A stretch of DNA of 64,000 nt from NCBI GenBank assembly GCA_013397795.1, contig VZTJ01004374.1, positions 319,227 to 383,226 on the forward strand, read 5' to 3'. The notes beneath the pieces were generated by a model. It was not told where the DNA came from, did not search any database, and saw only the letters and a list, made by a program, of their open reading frames with translations. Source of the stretch: Orthonyx spaldingii. Its lineage: Eukaryota; Chordata; Aves; Passeriformes; Orthonychidae. A program made the translations under genes and the position numbers. How positions within the stretch are numbered: the stretch's first letter is position 1; every line of letters starts with the position of its first letter. Shown here piece after piece: positions 10,601 to 21,790 of the stretch.

Positions 10601-12214
10601 GAAGAGAAGGGGAAAAAAAAATTCCCTGGCACATACATCTCTGCAAAAGTTTCAGAGTCTGGAAGAATCTGATTCAGAAACAAAAGCCCTTTGAATCTCT
10701 CCCCTTCGCTGTTCCCCCATGCCTGGCTCCCCCTCCCCTTCCTTCCTTCACTTCTCCCTCCTCCTGCTGAGCAGTAACAGTGCCAACTTATCAGATACTT
10801 TTAGCTGCCAGCTTCCCAGATACTTTCCTTTGAATGTGACCTGGCAGCAGCTCGCTGCAACTTTTGAACTGCTATGTATGTCATATGCTAAGAAGAAGAA
10901 GAAGAAGAAGCTGAAGTATAATGACTACTGGAATACGCGATTCAAGACAAAGTCAAAATGCTTTCAGTGGGGAGCGTGAGGCAATTTATTTTAACTCGTG
11001 AGGCAACTTTGCCATCCGACAGGAAGGGGGGTGGGGAAGCAAGCAGGATAATCGTCACATTTTATCTTCACCTGAGGGCTGCGGGTCCATTGCCAGCATC
11101 CACAAACTGCCCCTCCTGAGGGCCCTGGGGTGCCCGTGGGAGTCTGGGGTGAGGAGAGAGAGGGGAGTGAGTGCCTGTGCCTGGCTGGCCAAGGGGGCAC
11201 CTGGGGGAAACATCCAGACCCTCTGACCAAGGGGGGAAAGGAGAAACTGAGGCAAACTGACTTGTGCTGCTGCAACACGTCTGCACAAGGAATAACAGCA
11301 GGGATCAACCACCTGGGCTCCCATTTTCTGAGTCAATGGGATCCCTCTGTTATGTGAAGGAAGAAAAATACCCAGAAATCCAAAATACACATGGAAGCAG
11401 GCAAACAGCTACGTTTTCCACATCAGTACCAGCTCAGGAAAAGGCTATTGTAGGAGTAATCATCATTCAATGATAATTAGACCTTTTTTCCACATCTGTA
11501 GAAATGTATGGATTTTGACATGTTGCTTTAAAATTGCACAAAGCAGTTATGGAGGGAAGCATCTGATTAAAAAACAAAGCAAAACAAATACCATGAACAA
11601 AAATGCCCTAATTTTATTAATTCAGAAGAAATAGCTTTGATTTTTGAAACAAAATAAATTTTCTTTCAGCAAGGTGGAAACAAACAGAGAAGTTTGCAAG
11701 GCTGAGACACGACGCAAAGTGGTATTTTTTATGAAAAGATGTTTCAAGCGATTGGGCATTAGTTTTTCAATTTTTACCAGGAAGAAAATGGTTGAATTCC
11801 CAAGTTTGTTGTTACAGAGTAGATGCAGTTTTTATGGTCTATGGGGTACTCTGCGCAGAAGAAAAGGCGGGTCCTGAACAGCTCAAGCTCTAATACTTTT
11901 AATGCCTGCAATGCCAAAGATCTTTCTGCCTATAGCTGCCAGGTGAGGCTGTTAACAAAGTAGGAGTGGGAATGCTGAGACTAGAGGAAGGTGGTTCAAG
12001 ATGCTCCCTCCAGCTCAAGGTTGTATTGCTCCAGGAAGCCCCCAAGTGCTCCTCGAGCCTCTGCTTAACCCTCACTGAAACAGGTAGACTAGTAATTATT
12101 TGTTGTAAAGTTTATTAGTGTCCTTGGCACATTTCAGCAGATGTAGATTAAGACCACCTTGGCCCCAAGGAGTTTGCTGGTACACTGCCACCCTCACCGG
12201 GGCTTGGCAGGAGA
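10601..12214. other. Non-coding stretch, no gene seen
   Basis: A cluster of overlapping open frames around 10991-11390 reflects a GC-richer patch and shows no known domain. A weak MIR-like phrase (GAGAAACTGAGGCAAACTGACTT, near 11241) may be another old SINE scrap but is too short to call. An (AAG)n microsatellite is listed separately. Otherwise nothing seen. Confidence 0.5.
10890..10910 (+). repeat. (AAG)7 microsatellite
   Basis: Seven perfect AAG units. Short enough to be of modest mutability. Confidence 0.95.
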
Positions 12215-12290
12215 CTTAATACAATAATTTCACAAAGCACTTTGAGATCAGGGGATGAAAGCTGCTACAGAAGTGCAAAATATAATGATT
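12215..12290 (+). mobile_element. L2/MIR-type SINE or LINE 3' tail fragment
   Basis: The order CAAAGCACTTTGAGATC, then GGATGAAAG, GCTACAGAAGTGCAAA and TATAATGATT matches the widely shared LINE-2-type 3' tail (AAGCGCTTTGAGATCC, GGATGAAAGGCGCTATA, AAATGCAAA, TATTATTATT), recalled from memory. The tail is shared by several vertebrate SINE families, so the exact family cannot be assigned. It is old but still clearly readable. Confidence 0.6.
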
Positions 12291-12423
12291 AATTGCCTTT
12301 TCTTGGTGGGAAGTTGCTATCATCTCTTCACTTTCTATGGCTGGCAAACCGGAGGGAGTATTTAACTTTTAAAAAAACCAACATCTTAACAAAGTAACAA
12401 ATTAAGATGCAAATCTGGAGGGG

Positions 12424-12479
12424 TTTTTTCCCCCTCTTTTTTTTTTTTTTCCTCTCTCTCTCTCTCTCTTTTTCTTTTT
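12424..12479 (+). repeat. 56-bp uninterrupted polypyrimidine tract with (TC)n core
   Basis: Every base from 12424 to 12479 is C or T, including a run of about 14 T and a (CT)n stretch at about 12451-12469. Long mirror-symmetric polypyrimidine tracts can form triplex (H-DNA) structure. It is followed within 12 bp by CTAATTGGCAG, which would also make it a strong splice-acceptor context, but no matching exon is apparent downstream. Confidence 0.9.
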
Positions 12480-12672
12480 GCTAATTGGCAGAAAATTAAT
12501 GACTGTGTTTCTGACTGAGCAGATGCTCTTGTCAAAAAAGGCAGATTTGGAATTTCTCTAACCCTCCTTTTAAAAACACATCAAGAAGGCAGTAGCATGT
12601 GGCAGGTCAGAAATTAAGCAAAGGTAACTGTACAGATTGTAAAGAACACAAAGGAGGTTTTGTGTGTGCATG

Positions 12673-12694
12673 TGAGTGAGTGAGTGAGTGAGTG
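12673..12694 (+). repeat. (TGAG)n microsatellite
   Basis: Five and a half perfect TGAG units, preceded by a short TG-rich stretch that begins near 12658. Confidence 0.9.
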
Positions 12695-12814
12695 GGGGGT
12701 GCTATTTTTCCCCCCATCGCTCCCTTTTGTTTTAACTTCCTTGCATCGGATTTTATGGGGCTTTTGTTTTTTTGTTGTTGTAGCATTTTTTTTTTTTAAA
12801 CCCATATTCCACTG

Positions 12815-12990
12815 CAGCTCACAATTAGCAGCCAGGCCTCTGGGACCTAATTAACCAATTCAATTAACAAAAAAAGCATACAAGTCACCCTGACATTTGT
12901 CAGCCATTAGGAGGGATGTCAGGCTGGCAGGTTCTACCAACACATTAATGATGATTAGCTCATTTGCAGCTCACTTTTACCCCAGGTGTC
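12815..12990. promoter_or_regulatory. Candidate enhancer block rich in homeodomain sites
   Basis: CTAATTAACC starts near 12847 and CAATTAAC near 12861. Further along are CATTAATGATGATTAGC at 12942-12958 and TCATTTGCAGC near 12960. Together these make one of the densest TAAT clusters in the window, next to the polypyrimidine tract and a poly-T run. Regulatory role is inferred from composition. Confidence 0.35.
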
Positions 12991-13261
12991 CACCTGGAGA
13001 GACTGGCACGAAACACTCTGCAGACAGGGAGAGGGTTTGGGGCTGGGAAGAGCTTTACTGCAACTGTGGTGACCCTCAAAGGGAGTTTTGACCTTTCATT
13101 GAACATATAATCAATAAGATTTTTGCCTCAGTTAAGAGAAGCTGCTGTCCCCTCATCTGGCTCCTGTGCTTGCTAACCTTCAGAGGAGCACTTGCCCAAA
13201 GAGCCAGGGGACCAGTGGTTGCCCCAGGGGCTGAAAACCCTTGTTTTTCAACTCCTTCAGT

Positions 13262-13525
13262 GGTAGAGGAGTCTTTATAAACATTTTCCTTGTTGATAGC
13301 GCTGTTTGCTTGCTTACCGCAGCAGGGCTCCTTCACTTGGCCGGGGCTGTTCCGTAGTTCAAGCCAAGCTCTTTGTTCTCAGGATTGATTAACTACAGTA
13401 CTCTATATAATATAGGCAGATATTTATATAGACGTCGCTTCCGTTCCTGCCTCTGATCTCCCTTAATTTAACTCCATTTCCCCAGCAGCATTGATTTAAT
13501 AATAAGTGGCTGACTGTTACGGAAA
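13262..13525. promoter_or_regulatory. Candidate enhancer block upstream of the orphan exon
   Basis: Contains AT-rich binding-type words (GTTGATAGCG near 13292, GATTGATTAAC near 13383, CTTAATTTAAC near 13462, ATTGATTTAATAATAAG near 13490) mixed with CpGs at about 13297, 13318, 13341, 13352 and 13432-13445. Retained CpGs within AT-rich DNA are typical of constrained or unmethylated elements. It lies directly upstream of the candidate exon at 13612-13854. Inference only. Confidence 0.3.
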
Positions 13526-13611
13526 TGAAACCAAGAGAAACACCAGCAAAGATCACTTCCAGGATGGAGAGATGTTTCACCCTTTGGGGACTTTCCTTTT
13601 TTTTCTCTCAG

Positions 13612-13854
13612 CACCTGAGTGCAACTTTCCTTTCCTGCCCAGGCTTGACTCTGGGTCACCTGAGACTGCATGTAGCTCTTGCCCACCAGGGGAGAGCCAG
13701 ATGTGGCTCCCATCATGGACAGTGCCCACAAGGCTCCCTTAGGCTGGACGGAGAACAAGCATTGCTGAGATTTGCTCCTGGGAGGACATTCATAAGACTG
13801 GGCAGGGTTCACGGGCAGTTTCCTTGCCCTGTGGAGGCTGTGAGGATATTTCAG
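13612..13854 (+). other. Candidate orphan exon, 243 bp, phase 0 to phase 0
   Basis: The upstream boundary is a strong acceptor: a pyrimidine run from about 13591 ending in TCTCTCAG, with AG at 13610-13611. The downstream boundary is CAG|GTGAGT with GT at 13855-13856, a consensus donor. The 243 bp between them are open in the frame that begins at 13525, giving 81 codons with both boundaries in phase 0, as expected for a cassette exon. The encoded peptide (starting HLSATFLSCPGLTLGH) is Gly/Arg/His/Leu-rich and matches no family I recognise, and it has no signal peptide or membrane segment. No neighbouring exon was found, so a non-coding RNA exon or pure coincidence are both realistic. Splice motifs are read directly; exon status is inference. 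Confidence 0.22.
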
Positions 13855-14394
13855 GTGAGTAAAGAAGGGCACAGTGGTGGGACACACACATATAGCATTT
13901 CACAGGGGTCAGTGACCCCCATGACTGACCCACTGGGACGCTGCCAGCATGTTGCTTCATCCCACCCAGCTCTCCTGCCATCACCATCCTTCTCCAACTC
14001 AGGCAGCCCAGTCCCAGCTGGGTGCTCATGGTGTTGTATGACATAAAATGAGAATGAACTATATGCACAGGAGTCACCAGAAGTATCCACGGGGGTTCTT
14101 GCAGCTTCCCTCTCATTCAGACCTGTCTGGCAGTGCTTTTCCTGGAACAGAGGGTATCAGTTTCTTTCTTGTTGCCTCTTCCTCTTGTCCATAGCACTGC
14201 TGGCCAGCCCTAGCCAAGAACAAACCACAAACTGCTATCAAGGAACAGATTTCTTCCTTGATTTTGGCATTTTGCAAGTTTCCTGCCCACAGGGTGAACT
14301 TCTCACACACAGAGGCAGTGACAACAAAGTGTGAAACCCAGGCACAGCACCTCTGAGCAGGGGAGAAAGCCCAGAGAGAAGTTCAAAGGCGACC
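13855..14394. other. Non-coding stretch
   Basis: Overlapping short open frames, none with a recognisable domain. It contains the nuclear-receptor-type palindrome at 13905-13919. Nothing else seen. Confidence 0.5.
13905..13919. promoter_or_regulatory. Perfect IR-1 nuclear-receptor-type palindrome
   Basis: GGGGTCA, one spacer base, then TGACCCC forms an exact inverted repeat. GGGTCA-type half sites arranged as an inverted repeat with 1-bp spacing are the architecture bound by FXR/RXR-class nuclear receptors. It sits about 50 bp past the candidate exon donor. Receptor binding is inferred from architecture. Confidence 0.4.
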
Positions 14395-14640
14395 GAGTGC
14401 TTTCCTTAATTTCAATTAAATCCTAACTGCCCCTTCACATCAACTAATCACCAAGGGGCTGATTCAGCTCCTTCTGCAAAACAGGACATGTATCAATAGC
14501 CAGAGCCAAACACTCCTTCCTGGAAATCTGCAGTGCACAATAGTAAATACAGAGAACCAGGACTATTCATGTATTAACAATGCAGCGGCAGCAGCCCTTT
14601 ATTGTCACACACATTGTTAAACCCACAAAGAGCAACTGGT
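14395..14640. promoter_or_regulatory. Candidate enhancer block with clustered SOX-like sites
   Basis: Three SOX-type cores fall within about 45 bp: AACAAT at 14576-14581, CCTTTATTGT ending at 14604 and ATTGTT at 14613-14618. Upstream are AATTTCAATTAAATCC near 14408 and ACTAATCACC near 14442. The block lacks homopolymers. SOX-family HMG proteins bind (A/T)(A/T)CAA(A/T)G-like words. Enhancer role is inference. Confidence 0.35.
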
Positions 14641-17600
14641 AGGTTAAATCTATTTTAGCTGGGAAAGCTTGACAAAAATCCTTGCCACCAAGCATTTGAT
14701 ACTGATCACAGTGTCACATCAGGGAACAGCAAGCTCAAAAGAACAAGTCATTTTTTTTCATTTCTGAACTTTAGAGGCAGAGGCCTCTCCGCTGGCTCCC
14801 CAGGTCTTAGTCCTCTTAGTAGGAGGTGGGATTTTTTTTTATTTTTATTTTTCTTCATGCCACTCAATGAGAGCAAATTCACAGGGGTGGGGAGGGGAGG
14901 GTAAAAAAAGCAGGAAACATACAATGCTGTATTGAGGCAACACAGGTGGATGGGAATGTGAACACAAGCTTCTTTCTCAAGGGAAAACAAATCTGAACCT
15001 TGGGATGGCAGCAAAGGGTGTGGCTTGCGAGGCAGCAGGACTGCTGGTGGCAAACAATCACGGCATAAATCAGCTGTCTCATACAGACAGCCTACCTAGA
15101 GCATCTGTCTGAAATAAACATCTTGGTATTAACACAAAAGGTTTGACTGAGATGGATCTGTTTGAGTTGCAGACGTTACTGTAACCTATTAATTTTTCCT
15201 AGGAGTTTTCTATGCAATGGGACCAGGGTTTTTTTCCCCCCGTAACATACTCGTATCTGAAATTATGCTAGTTTTCATGACCTTACAGGCAGTCTCCACA
15301 AAGGTCTCTTAAAAAAAAAAATCCAAAACAAACTCTGGGTCTTGAAAAGGACAAAGCTCCCATAAAGAAGATGGGAAAAAAATTCTTATACAGCACCATT
15401 TTTTCCCACTGCAAGGATTACTGAATACTGCCAGGAAGGTCTGATGGGACAAGGGGACATTAGTGCTATCCACCTAGTGGAGTCTGTCTGTTGCCTAGTA
15501 GAATATTCTTATTTATATGATGACAATGAGTGACTCCTTAAAAGGGAAATTCAAAGCTTCCAAAGTAGGATCCCGCACTGGTTTTATAGGGACATTGAAG
15601 ATAGCTCTACAATTGTGGATGCCTTTTGTGTTAAGGTGTTTGTCTTAAATTTTACAAGTGGACTTTTAACATTAGTAGGAATAACAAGTCACTGGGATGA
15701 TAAGGCCTCTCAACTTTCACTATTTTTTATAACTCCTATGCCTCAGAGTAGCATAGTCAGCAATGGATAAGAAATTACATATCCTATATTTTCTGGAGAG
15801 AGTGGATGACCTTGGGTCCTTGAAAATCCTTCCATGTATACATGGGTGAAGAGAGAGGTCTGGATTAAGGTCTTTGGATGTAAAAGGAACTTGGAAAATG
15901 CCAATAGGCAAGATTTTGAATTACCCACCAGAGGATGTCATGACTGGTGTGTTGTGCGGGAAAACCTGGGATTAAGGAATTTACCAGCTAAAACAAGCTT
16001 CTCATCCCAGAGAACTCCAAAAGAATTTTTCAAGGGGAGGAAAAAAAATCTGGTTCAAAACCAGGGCTGCATTAACCTCAATGCATTAGCCCTGAGACCT
16101 GCCCAAACACCATCTTGCTAAGCAATAGCGCATTAACAATCTCAGCCACTTCCTTTCCCACCTGCTTCCTTTCTGCTCAGTGCATCGTGCCTGATAGGTG
16201 TAAGGCAGATGTGAAAGCAGTGTCCCTCTGTCTGTCACACTGCCAGCATGGGCACGCTGTGACAAGAGTGTGGCCTATCTCTGAGTCCCCAGGATCCTCC
16301 CAAAAGGGCAACCCTGTAGCACAGGTCGAGCCACACACACAAAGCTTCTTGCCTCTTTGGCACCTTTCTTCCTCTGTGCTCACCCTGCTGCCTTCATGCT
16401 CCGAGGATTTCCATGCTGACACCAAGCTCCTAATAAGCATCGTCCACCTCAGTTTGGGCACCCAGGTGCCTTTCAGCAACCCCAGGGACAAGGGTAAACT
16501 GAAACTGTGTCTTGATCCCGCTGTCAGAGGCTGATGTGGTCCCTACGCCAAGTTTCTTTGTGGTACTGCCACTCTGCTGAGAACCTTATGGCTCAATTTT
16601 ATGGATGAATTTTAGGCCATTGAAAGTCAGCCAGGCAGTGTAGAGAGGCTGTTTGCTCAGCCATAGCAGGAGTATCTGAAAACACTGACATCTTGTGACA
16701 GTTTGGAGTGAGATGACAACAGAAAAGAGCTGGAGAGCTGGCAGGGTGTCTATGGATCTTTAAGGACTGGAGGTTTTAAAGAGGCTTTTACATTCATTGC
16801 CATTTTTCACATGCCTTCTGCACCACAGCCCATTTGGGGGCCCTGCTGCTGCCAGTATGAGCAGGTTCACATGGCCATTGAAGGTGCTTAAGCCCTGAGT
16901 TTCTGCCCACCTTGCTGCTAATTCCCGCTGTTACCCTTCAAATAACGGTTTGATAGTCTAAATCTTGTGATAGTGTCTGTAATCCTGATGTGGGGACAGT
17001 CCATTCTGCAACCTACAGTCCCTGCTGTTTCACACAGACCCCTCCCCATCCAGTGATGACCCCCAGGACTTTGTGGGCACTCCCTGCACTGCCCCACTCA
17101 CACCTGGGCACCTAAAGGAGCAGTGAAGGAGACTGACCTCCTGCCCAAACGCTTCACGGAGCACGGCAGCAGCCCCACGTCAATAAAATGTTTTGTGTCT
17201 CAGAAAACTGGTTTTAGCCTCTTTAAGACCACCAGTGCAGGCAACATCTGCTTCCAGTGGTGCAGGAATGGGGCAGGACTATGGTGTGTGTTCCTGCAAC
17301 CTTGCCCAAATAGTCAGCATAACCCAAAGGGCCAATTCAGTGGCTGCCCTCCAAACCCAACCAGAGGGAAAGGTGCTGTCAGAGAAATCACACCAAGTCC
17401 CTGGTCTGGACCAAACCATCAGCTTCTCCAAGGTCTTGTTTTGAGGTCATTGATTTATTTTGTATGTTGTTTATTTATGAAAAATAAGTAATTTTAAGCC
17501 TAGTCAGTTAAACTGAGGTGGTCCTTTCTACCCCAAGAGACACCTGGGGACTGCCAACCTCAAAGTTTAAATTCCAGAATCAGGAGATTTGCCTTAAAAT

Positions 17601-18318
17601 TATAAGATGAAAAAGGAAATGGAGGTGTTTGTTTACTTAGCTCTTTACTTAGGTCTCTTGAGGAGTGAGTATCAGGTATTCAAACTTTACTGGCAACCAC
17701 TGTGAATGATTTTTTTTTTTTTTTTCAGAAATGGCATGATTTTCAAATATTCATATGACTGTTGGAGCTGGCAATTTAAGGACAATTACCCAGGACTCAA
17801 GATAAAACTGAGAAAGCTGGTATTGTTGGGACTCGAAAGCTGCTTCGTAACTTGTAATAAAAACAATGTGATTATAAGACATTATTTGTTCCCTATTTAG
17901 CAGCTATATAAATGCTATTAAATGTAGGAATCTTACCTAATTAGTTCAATTCTTTTTCATTTGCAGGGATATGTTATAAGGAGTATCAAATAGATAGATG
18001 TTGACAATTATGACAAAAAACATAAAAGGCTTTCTCTGAAAATTTAAAATACATTTGTTATAGTTTGAAAAGAGATGGCTGTATGCTGGTTGAGAAGACA
18101 CTCAGCGCTTTCCAACTACTTTTATTAAAGAGAAACTAGACTGTTTTTAAATTTCTTTCTTTGAAAGAACCCGAGGCGTTACGAATAGTCTGCTAAGCAC
18201 AGTCCAGGTAAGGCTGATGAACTGCTTTAACCAGCTTCTGTTTCCAAAATTAAAGTTCTGTGGGCAGAAGAGGTCGTCAGGGTGGCTTGCTTTTTCCTTA
18301 TTGAAGTCGTGTTTGGGC
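14641..18318. other. Non-coding stretch, no gene seen
   Basis: Open frames reach 139 codons (16115-16534, plus) but are shadowed on the other strand and have no domain. A T-rich run lies at about 14832-14855 and a poly-T run at 17710-17725. A consensus donor CAG|GTAAGG occurs at about 18205-18212 without a convincing exon in front of it. Otherwise nothing seen. Confidence 0.5.
17710..17728 (+). repeat. Poly-T run ending in CAG
   Basis: Sixteen T residues followed by CAG, which has the form of a splice acceptor. No donor or sustained frame makes a convincing exon downstream, so I treat it as a simple homopolymer. Confidence 0.8.
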
Positions 18319-18650
18319 TTCACAGATTTTAAAGCCAGAAGGGACTATTATGATTCCCTTGTCTGACCTCCTGCATATCACAGACTGCAGAACCTCACCC
18401 AACAATTTTCGCATCAAACCCATAACTTCTGTTTGATCTAGAGCATATCTTTTACATCAAGACTGGAAATCTTCTTAAAGACTTCAAAAGTGATGGGGAA
18501 TCTACCAAGTTCCTAGATAAGATAGTTTGAATTTGTCTAACTTCAGCTTTCAATCACTGGATCTCATTATGCCTTTTTCTGCTAGATTAAAGACTCTTCT
18601 TCCATCAGAAATCTCTTCCCCATGTAGGTACTTGAAGACCTTGAGAGGGT
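18319..18650 (-). mobile_element. Ancient CR1 LINE fragment (turtle/crocodilian-type), minus strand
   Basis: The plus strand reads like the reverse complement of a CR1 3' region of the kind abundant in turtles. Shared phrases include TTTTAAAGCCAGAAGGGAC, TCTGACCTCCTGCA, ACCCAACAATTTTCGCATC, CCATAACTTCTGTTTGATC, AGAGCATATCTTTTA, TTTGTCTAACTTCAGC, CACTGGATCTCATTATGCC, TTTTTCTGCTAGATTAAAG and CCCCATGTAGGTACTTG. The order is collinear with the element as I remember it. The segment that should lie between about 18525 and 18535 (some tens of bases in the family) seems deleted. CR1 elements are non-LTR retrotransposons; this copy is a 3'-end fragment without open frame. Readability after such a long time is notable. 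Family assignment is from memory. Confidence 0.75.
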
Positions 18651-21600
18651 GATAAGAGAGGACGATATTTCTTGAATGGTTGAAGAGAATGTGTCATCTT
18701 AACAAAGATAAAAACTTATCCATGGATATTCTTTATTTTCCCCCCAGTTTAGTGCTGGTAAAAGGTGAAACCAGTAGACTGCTCTGGTGAGCAAAGATTA
18801 CTGCCAAGAATAAGGGCTACAGCATCAAGCTCTGACTTATTGTAAGGTATATTATTGTGGCTTTGAAAATGTCGCTCAATTAAATTGCCCTTCCTTTTTC
18901 CAGGTAGAGACATTACTATATAGCAGGATGCACCATCTCCCCATATGATTGGAGATTGTGTTTTTAACAGGCATTTACAGTTTTAATTCACTCAGGAATG
19001 ATCAATTTCACAATTTTTTTATCCTTTCCTTTCTAAGCACAAGTACAAGAGTAGCTTCACCTCAGGCTACTTCTGTTTTAAAATGTTTACTACAGTCCCA
19101 GCAAAAAGTCTAATTTTTTTGTGTGTGTGAGTCTACATGAAGGGCTAATTTTTGCTGTAGGCTAATTGTGAAATTACATACACTTTCTAAAAAAAGCCCC
19201 AACCAACCAAACAAGCAAAAAAATACCCACAAATCTAAATGCTGCACTTCCACTCCCAAACAACTCCTTTCCTGGCCATCTAAAACAGTCTTATTGTTGT
19301 AAAATAGGAGAGGAGAAAGGAAGCACAAGAAAGAAATATTTGCATGAAGGTCAGTAGCTCCTAATTGTCTTTGTGAAAGACCTTTTCCCCCCACTTCAGA
19401 CCTGACAAGAATCCCAGTGATTATTTGGCCAAGGAGTTTACAGGAACACTACACTGAGTATTGTTTATCCAAGGTGGATAGTGCCATAAAGTGTATTCTG
19501 CTGGAATGCTCCACACCTTTGTGTGGAGGAACAAAGGAGATTATTAATGAATGGTGGTAAACCACATGCTCCTGGATTCATATTATAAACTCTGTCCTGC
19601 ATCCTTTTGGACAGGACCAGTGCTCTCCACACACACTGCCTGACTTGAACAGAGGAATGTTTCCAGGCCACAGCTGGAGCTCCCAAGCTCATATCTGGTG
19701 CCTGTCCAGGGTCATGTCTTTCCAAAGAGGATGTCTAACTGCATGTTATCAATGGCTTTAAGGTTAAGGAAAAATTGGGATTTTTTTTCACTTCATTATG
19801 TAATTAAATTATGACAGTTAGAGGTGGAGCCAGGAGCTCTGCAGGATCAAGTCCTCAAAAGAGAAGATGGATATGGCAATAAGAACAAGCCTTTCCCAGA
19901 GCAATTATTTTCTTACATCTGAAAAAAACCCAAACCTTTTTTTAACATCATGTTTCACTTCTTCCATTGTGCAAACATTAGGGATAAGGATGGAAATAGC
20001 TAATGGTATTTTTGGCCCAGCTCAGTGATGTTTTGAATAAAGATAAAATTCTGGGTGTTTCAGCAGAATTGCCTTTATCAACACTGTGAGGTGCTCCAGC
20101 CTCTCCTGTGGGTTTAGCCACGTGCTTGTTGGGCAGTGGAGGTCTGGCATTCAGCCAGTGTCATCCAAAGAGCTGAAAGGGCGTGAAGAAGCTGGGTTAC
20201 GTGCATACAGACAGGTCTGTTATATTAAAGAGGCAGGGCACACAGTTTACATTTTGGATCCAGCATCTGCCAATACAAACTAAAATCTCCAGTGTTCAGT
20301 TGGGAATTAGCCCACAGAATACAGTTTTAAAAGTGCTGCTGGATCAGGAGCTAAATGAGCCCCCATTCAGCCCCAGACTGCAGGCACAGAGTAGATGGGG
20401 CTGTTTGTTTCTTAACACACTGCCTCACGTTGTACTGTGCTCCAGTCACAAGTGTGTTTGAACAGCTCTTTAGCCCTGCTAAACACCACTGTCTATGGTG
20501 ATACCCAGGCACTCTTACACAAGGAATGTTAAACTTACATTGGTAAATAAATTTTTAAGTAAAGGCTGTTGTAAAGGTCAGTTATTATCCCAAGACATTT
20601 CACCAGCTCCCCACAGACATGGCAACCTGTCTCTTCACAAACAGATGACAGCTAACACTGCTTCAAGAGATGGAAGACCTATTTGAAAGGAGGTTTCTTT
20701 GTACCTACCAGAAGGTATTTTGTTGAATAGTGTGAGTTTTCTTCCTCTCTTTTTGCAAAGAAAAGATTTCCCATACACCCTCACTCCAAATGGCTGAGTG
20801 CACCTGTTGGGGGTGCAGGGTACATTTATGACATCTTCTTACATTGCCTCCTCTGCCTCCTCTGAAAACATTGATTCCCATCATCAAGTAAAAGCAGTCT
20901 ATGTAGTTTTCTTCCTTGTGTGCTCCACAGTTTCACAGGGCCTACATTATTAATTTTCATATCGCATAACACTCACCCAAAATTCAATTCTCTATTCTGT
21001 AAAGATTGCTACTCCCAGAGCTTTATAACAAATGAGAGATCACCAGCTATTGCCTCTCCTGGATGATGCTTCAGTAGTTACCAGAAATCTGCATAATGAC
21101 CTTTCACCATTGGAAATACTGAATGGGACCCAGACTGAATGGTAGCATTAAGACAGACCCATACGTTGCATTAAAGAGCAGCCAGTATCCACAAGGTCCT
21201 GTAAATCATGTTTTTATTCTCACATTTAAGCTCACATTTAAGGCCCTCCTGCATGTTTACAACTCTTTATCCGGTCTCTTCCATGATATTTATGAAGTAA
21301 TTTGTCCGCGGACTCTCCTCCAGTGTCATGGAAGAAACATTCTCCAAGACCACAGAGCTGCACTGGAGTTTGAAAATTTGACAAAAAATCTTATGCACCA
21401 GAAAGGGGCCATTTTTCTCTCCCTCTAGAAGAAAAAAACTTCTGATTGGCAATGAAATAGAAATATGACAAATTTAGCCAAAATTAAAATAATTTGTATC
21501 AAAAGTGACATTCCTCCTAGGAACTATATTTAAGGTTTTTAACATTTAAAAGGAATGTTGTTGCTACACCATCTTCTGGACTGGGTGATCTAGCAAAGGC

Positions 21601-21790
21601 TGTGTCTTTACTCAGTCCTTTCTGTTAACATAAATGCAGACCTGAAGTGTCAGAACATAAATATATTTTTTACATTACCTTCTGTAGTAGGATTTCTTAG
21701 TGAAAATGAAAACCAAACTGACTTTATCAAAAATTGAAAATTAGAGTAGATTGAAGAATTATTTTATGGTTTTTGAAAGCAAATGCAAGT
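18651..21790. other. Non-coding stretch, no gene seen
   Basis: Open frames stay near or below 100 codons and lack domains. A perfect 12-bp tandem repeat is at 21219-21242. No other repeat family recognised. Confidence 0.55.
21219..21242. repeat. Two-copy 12-bp tandem repeat
   Basis: CTCACATTTAAG occurs twice with no mismatch and no gap. Confidence 0.85.

Noticed and set aside
13525..14046. 173-codon plus-strand frame as a complete single-exon gene
   Set aside because: The frame has no recognisable domain or promoter. Only the 13612-13854 part with splice signals is kept, as a weak exon candidate.
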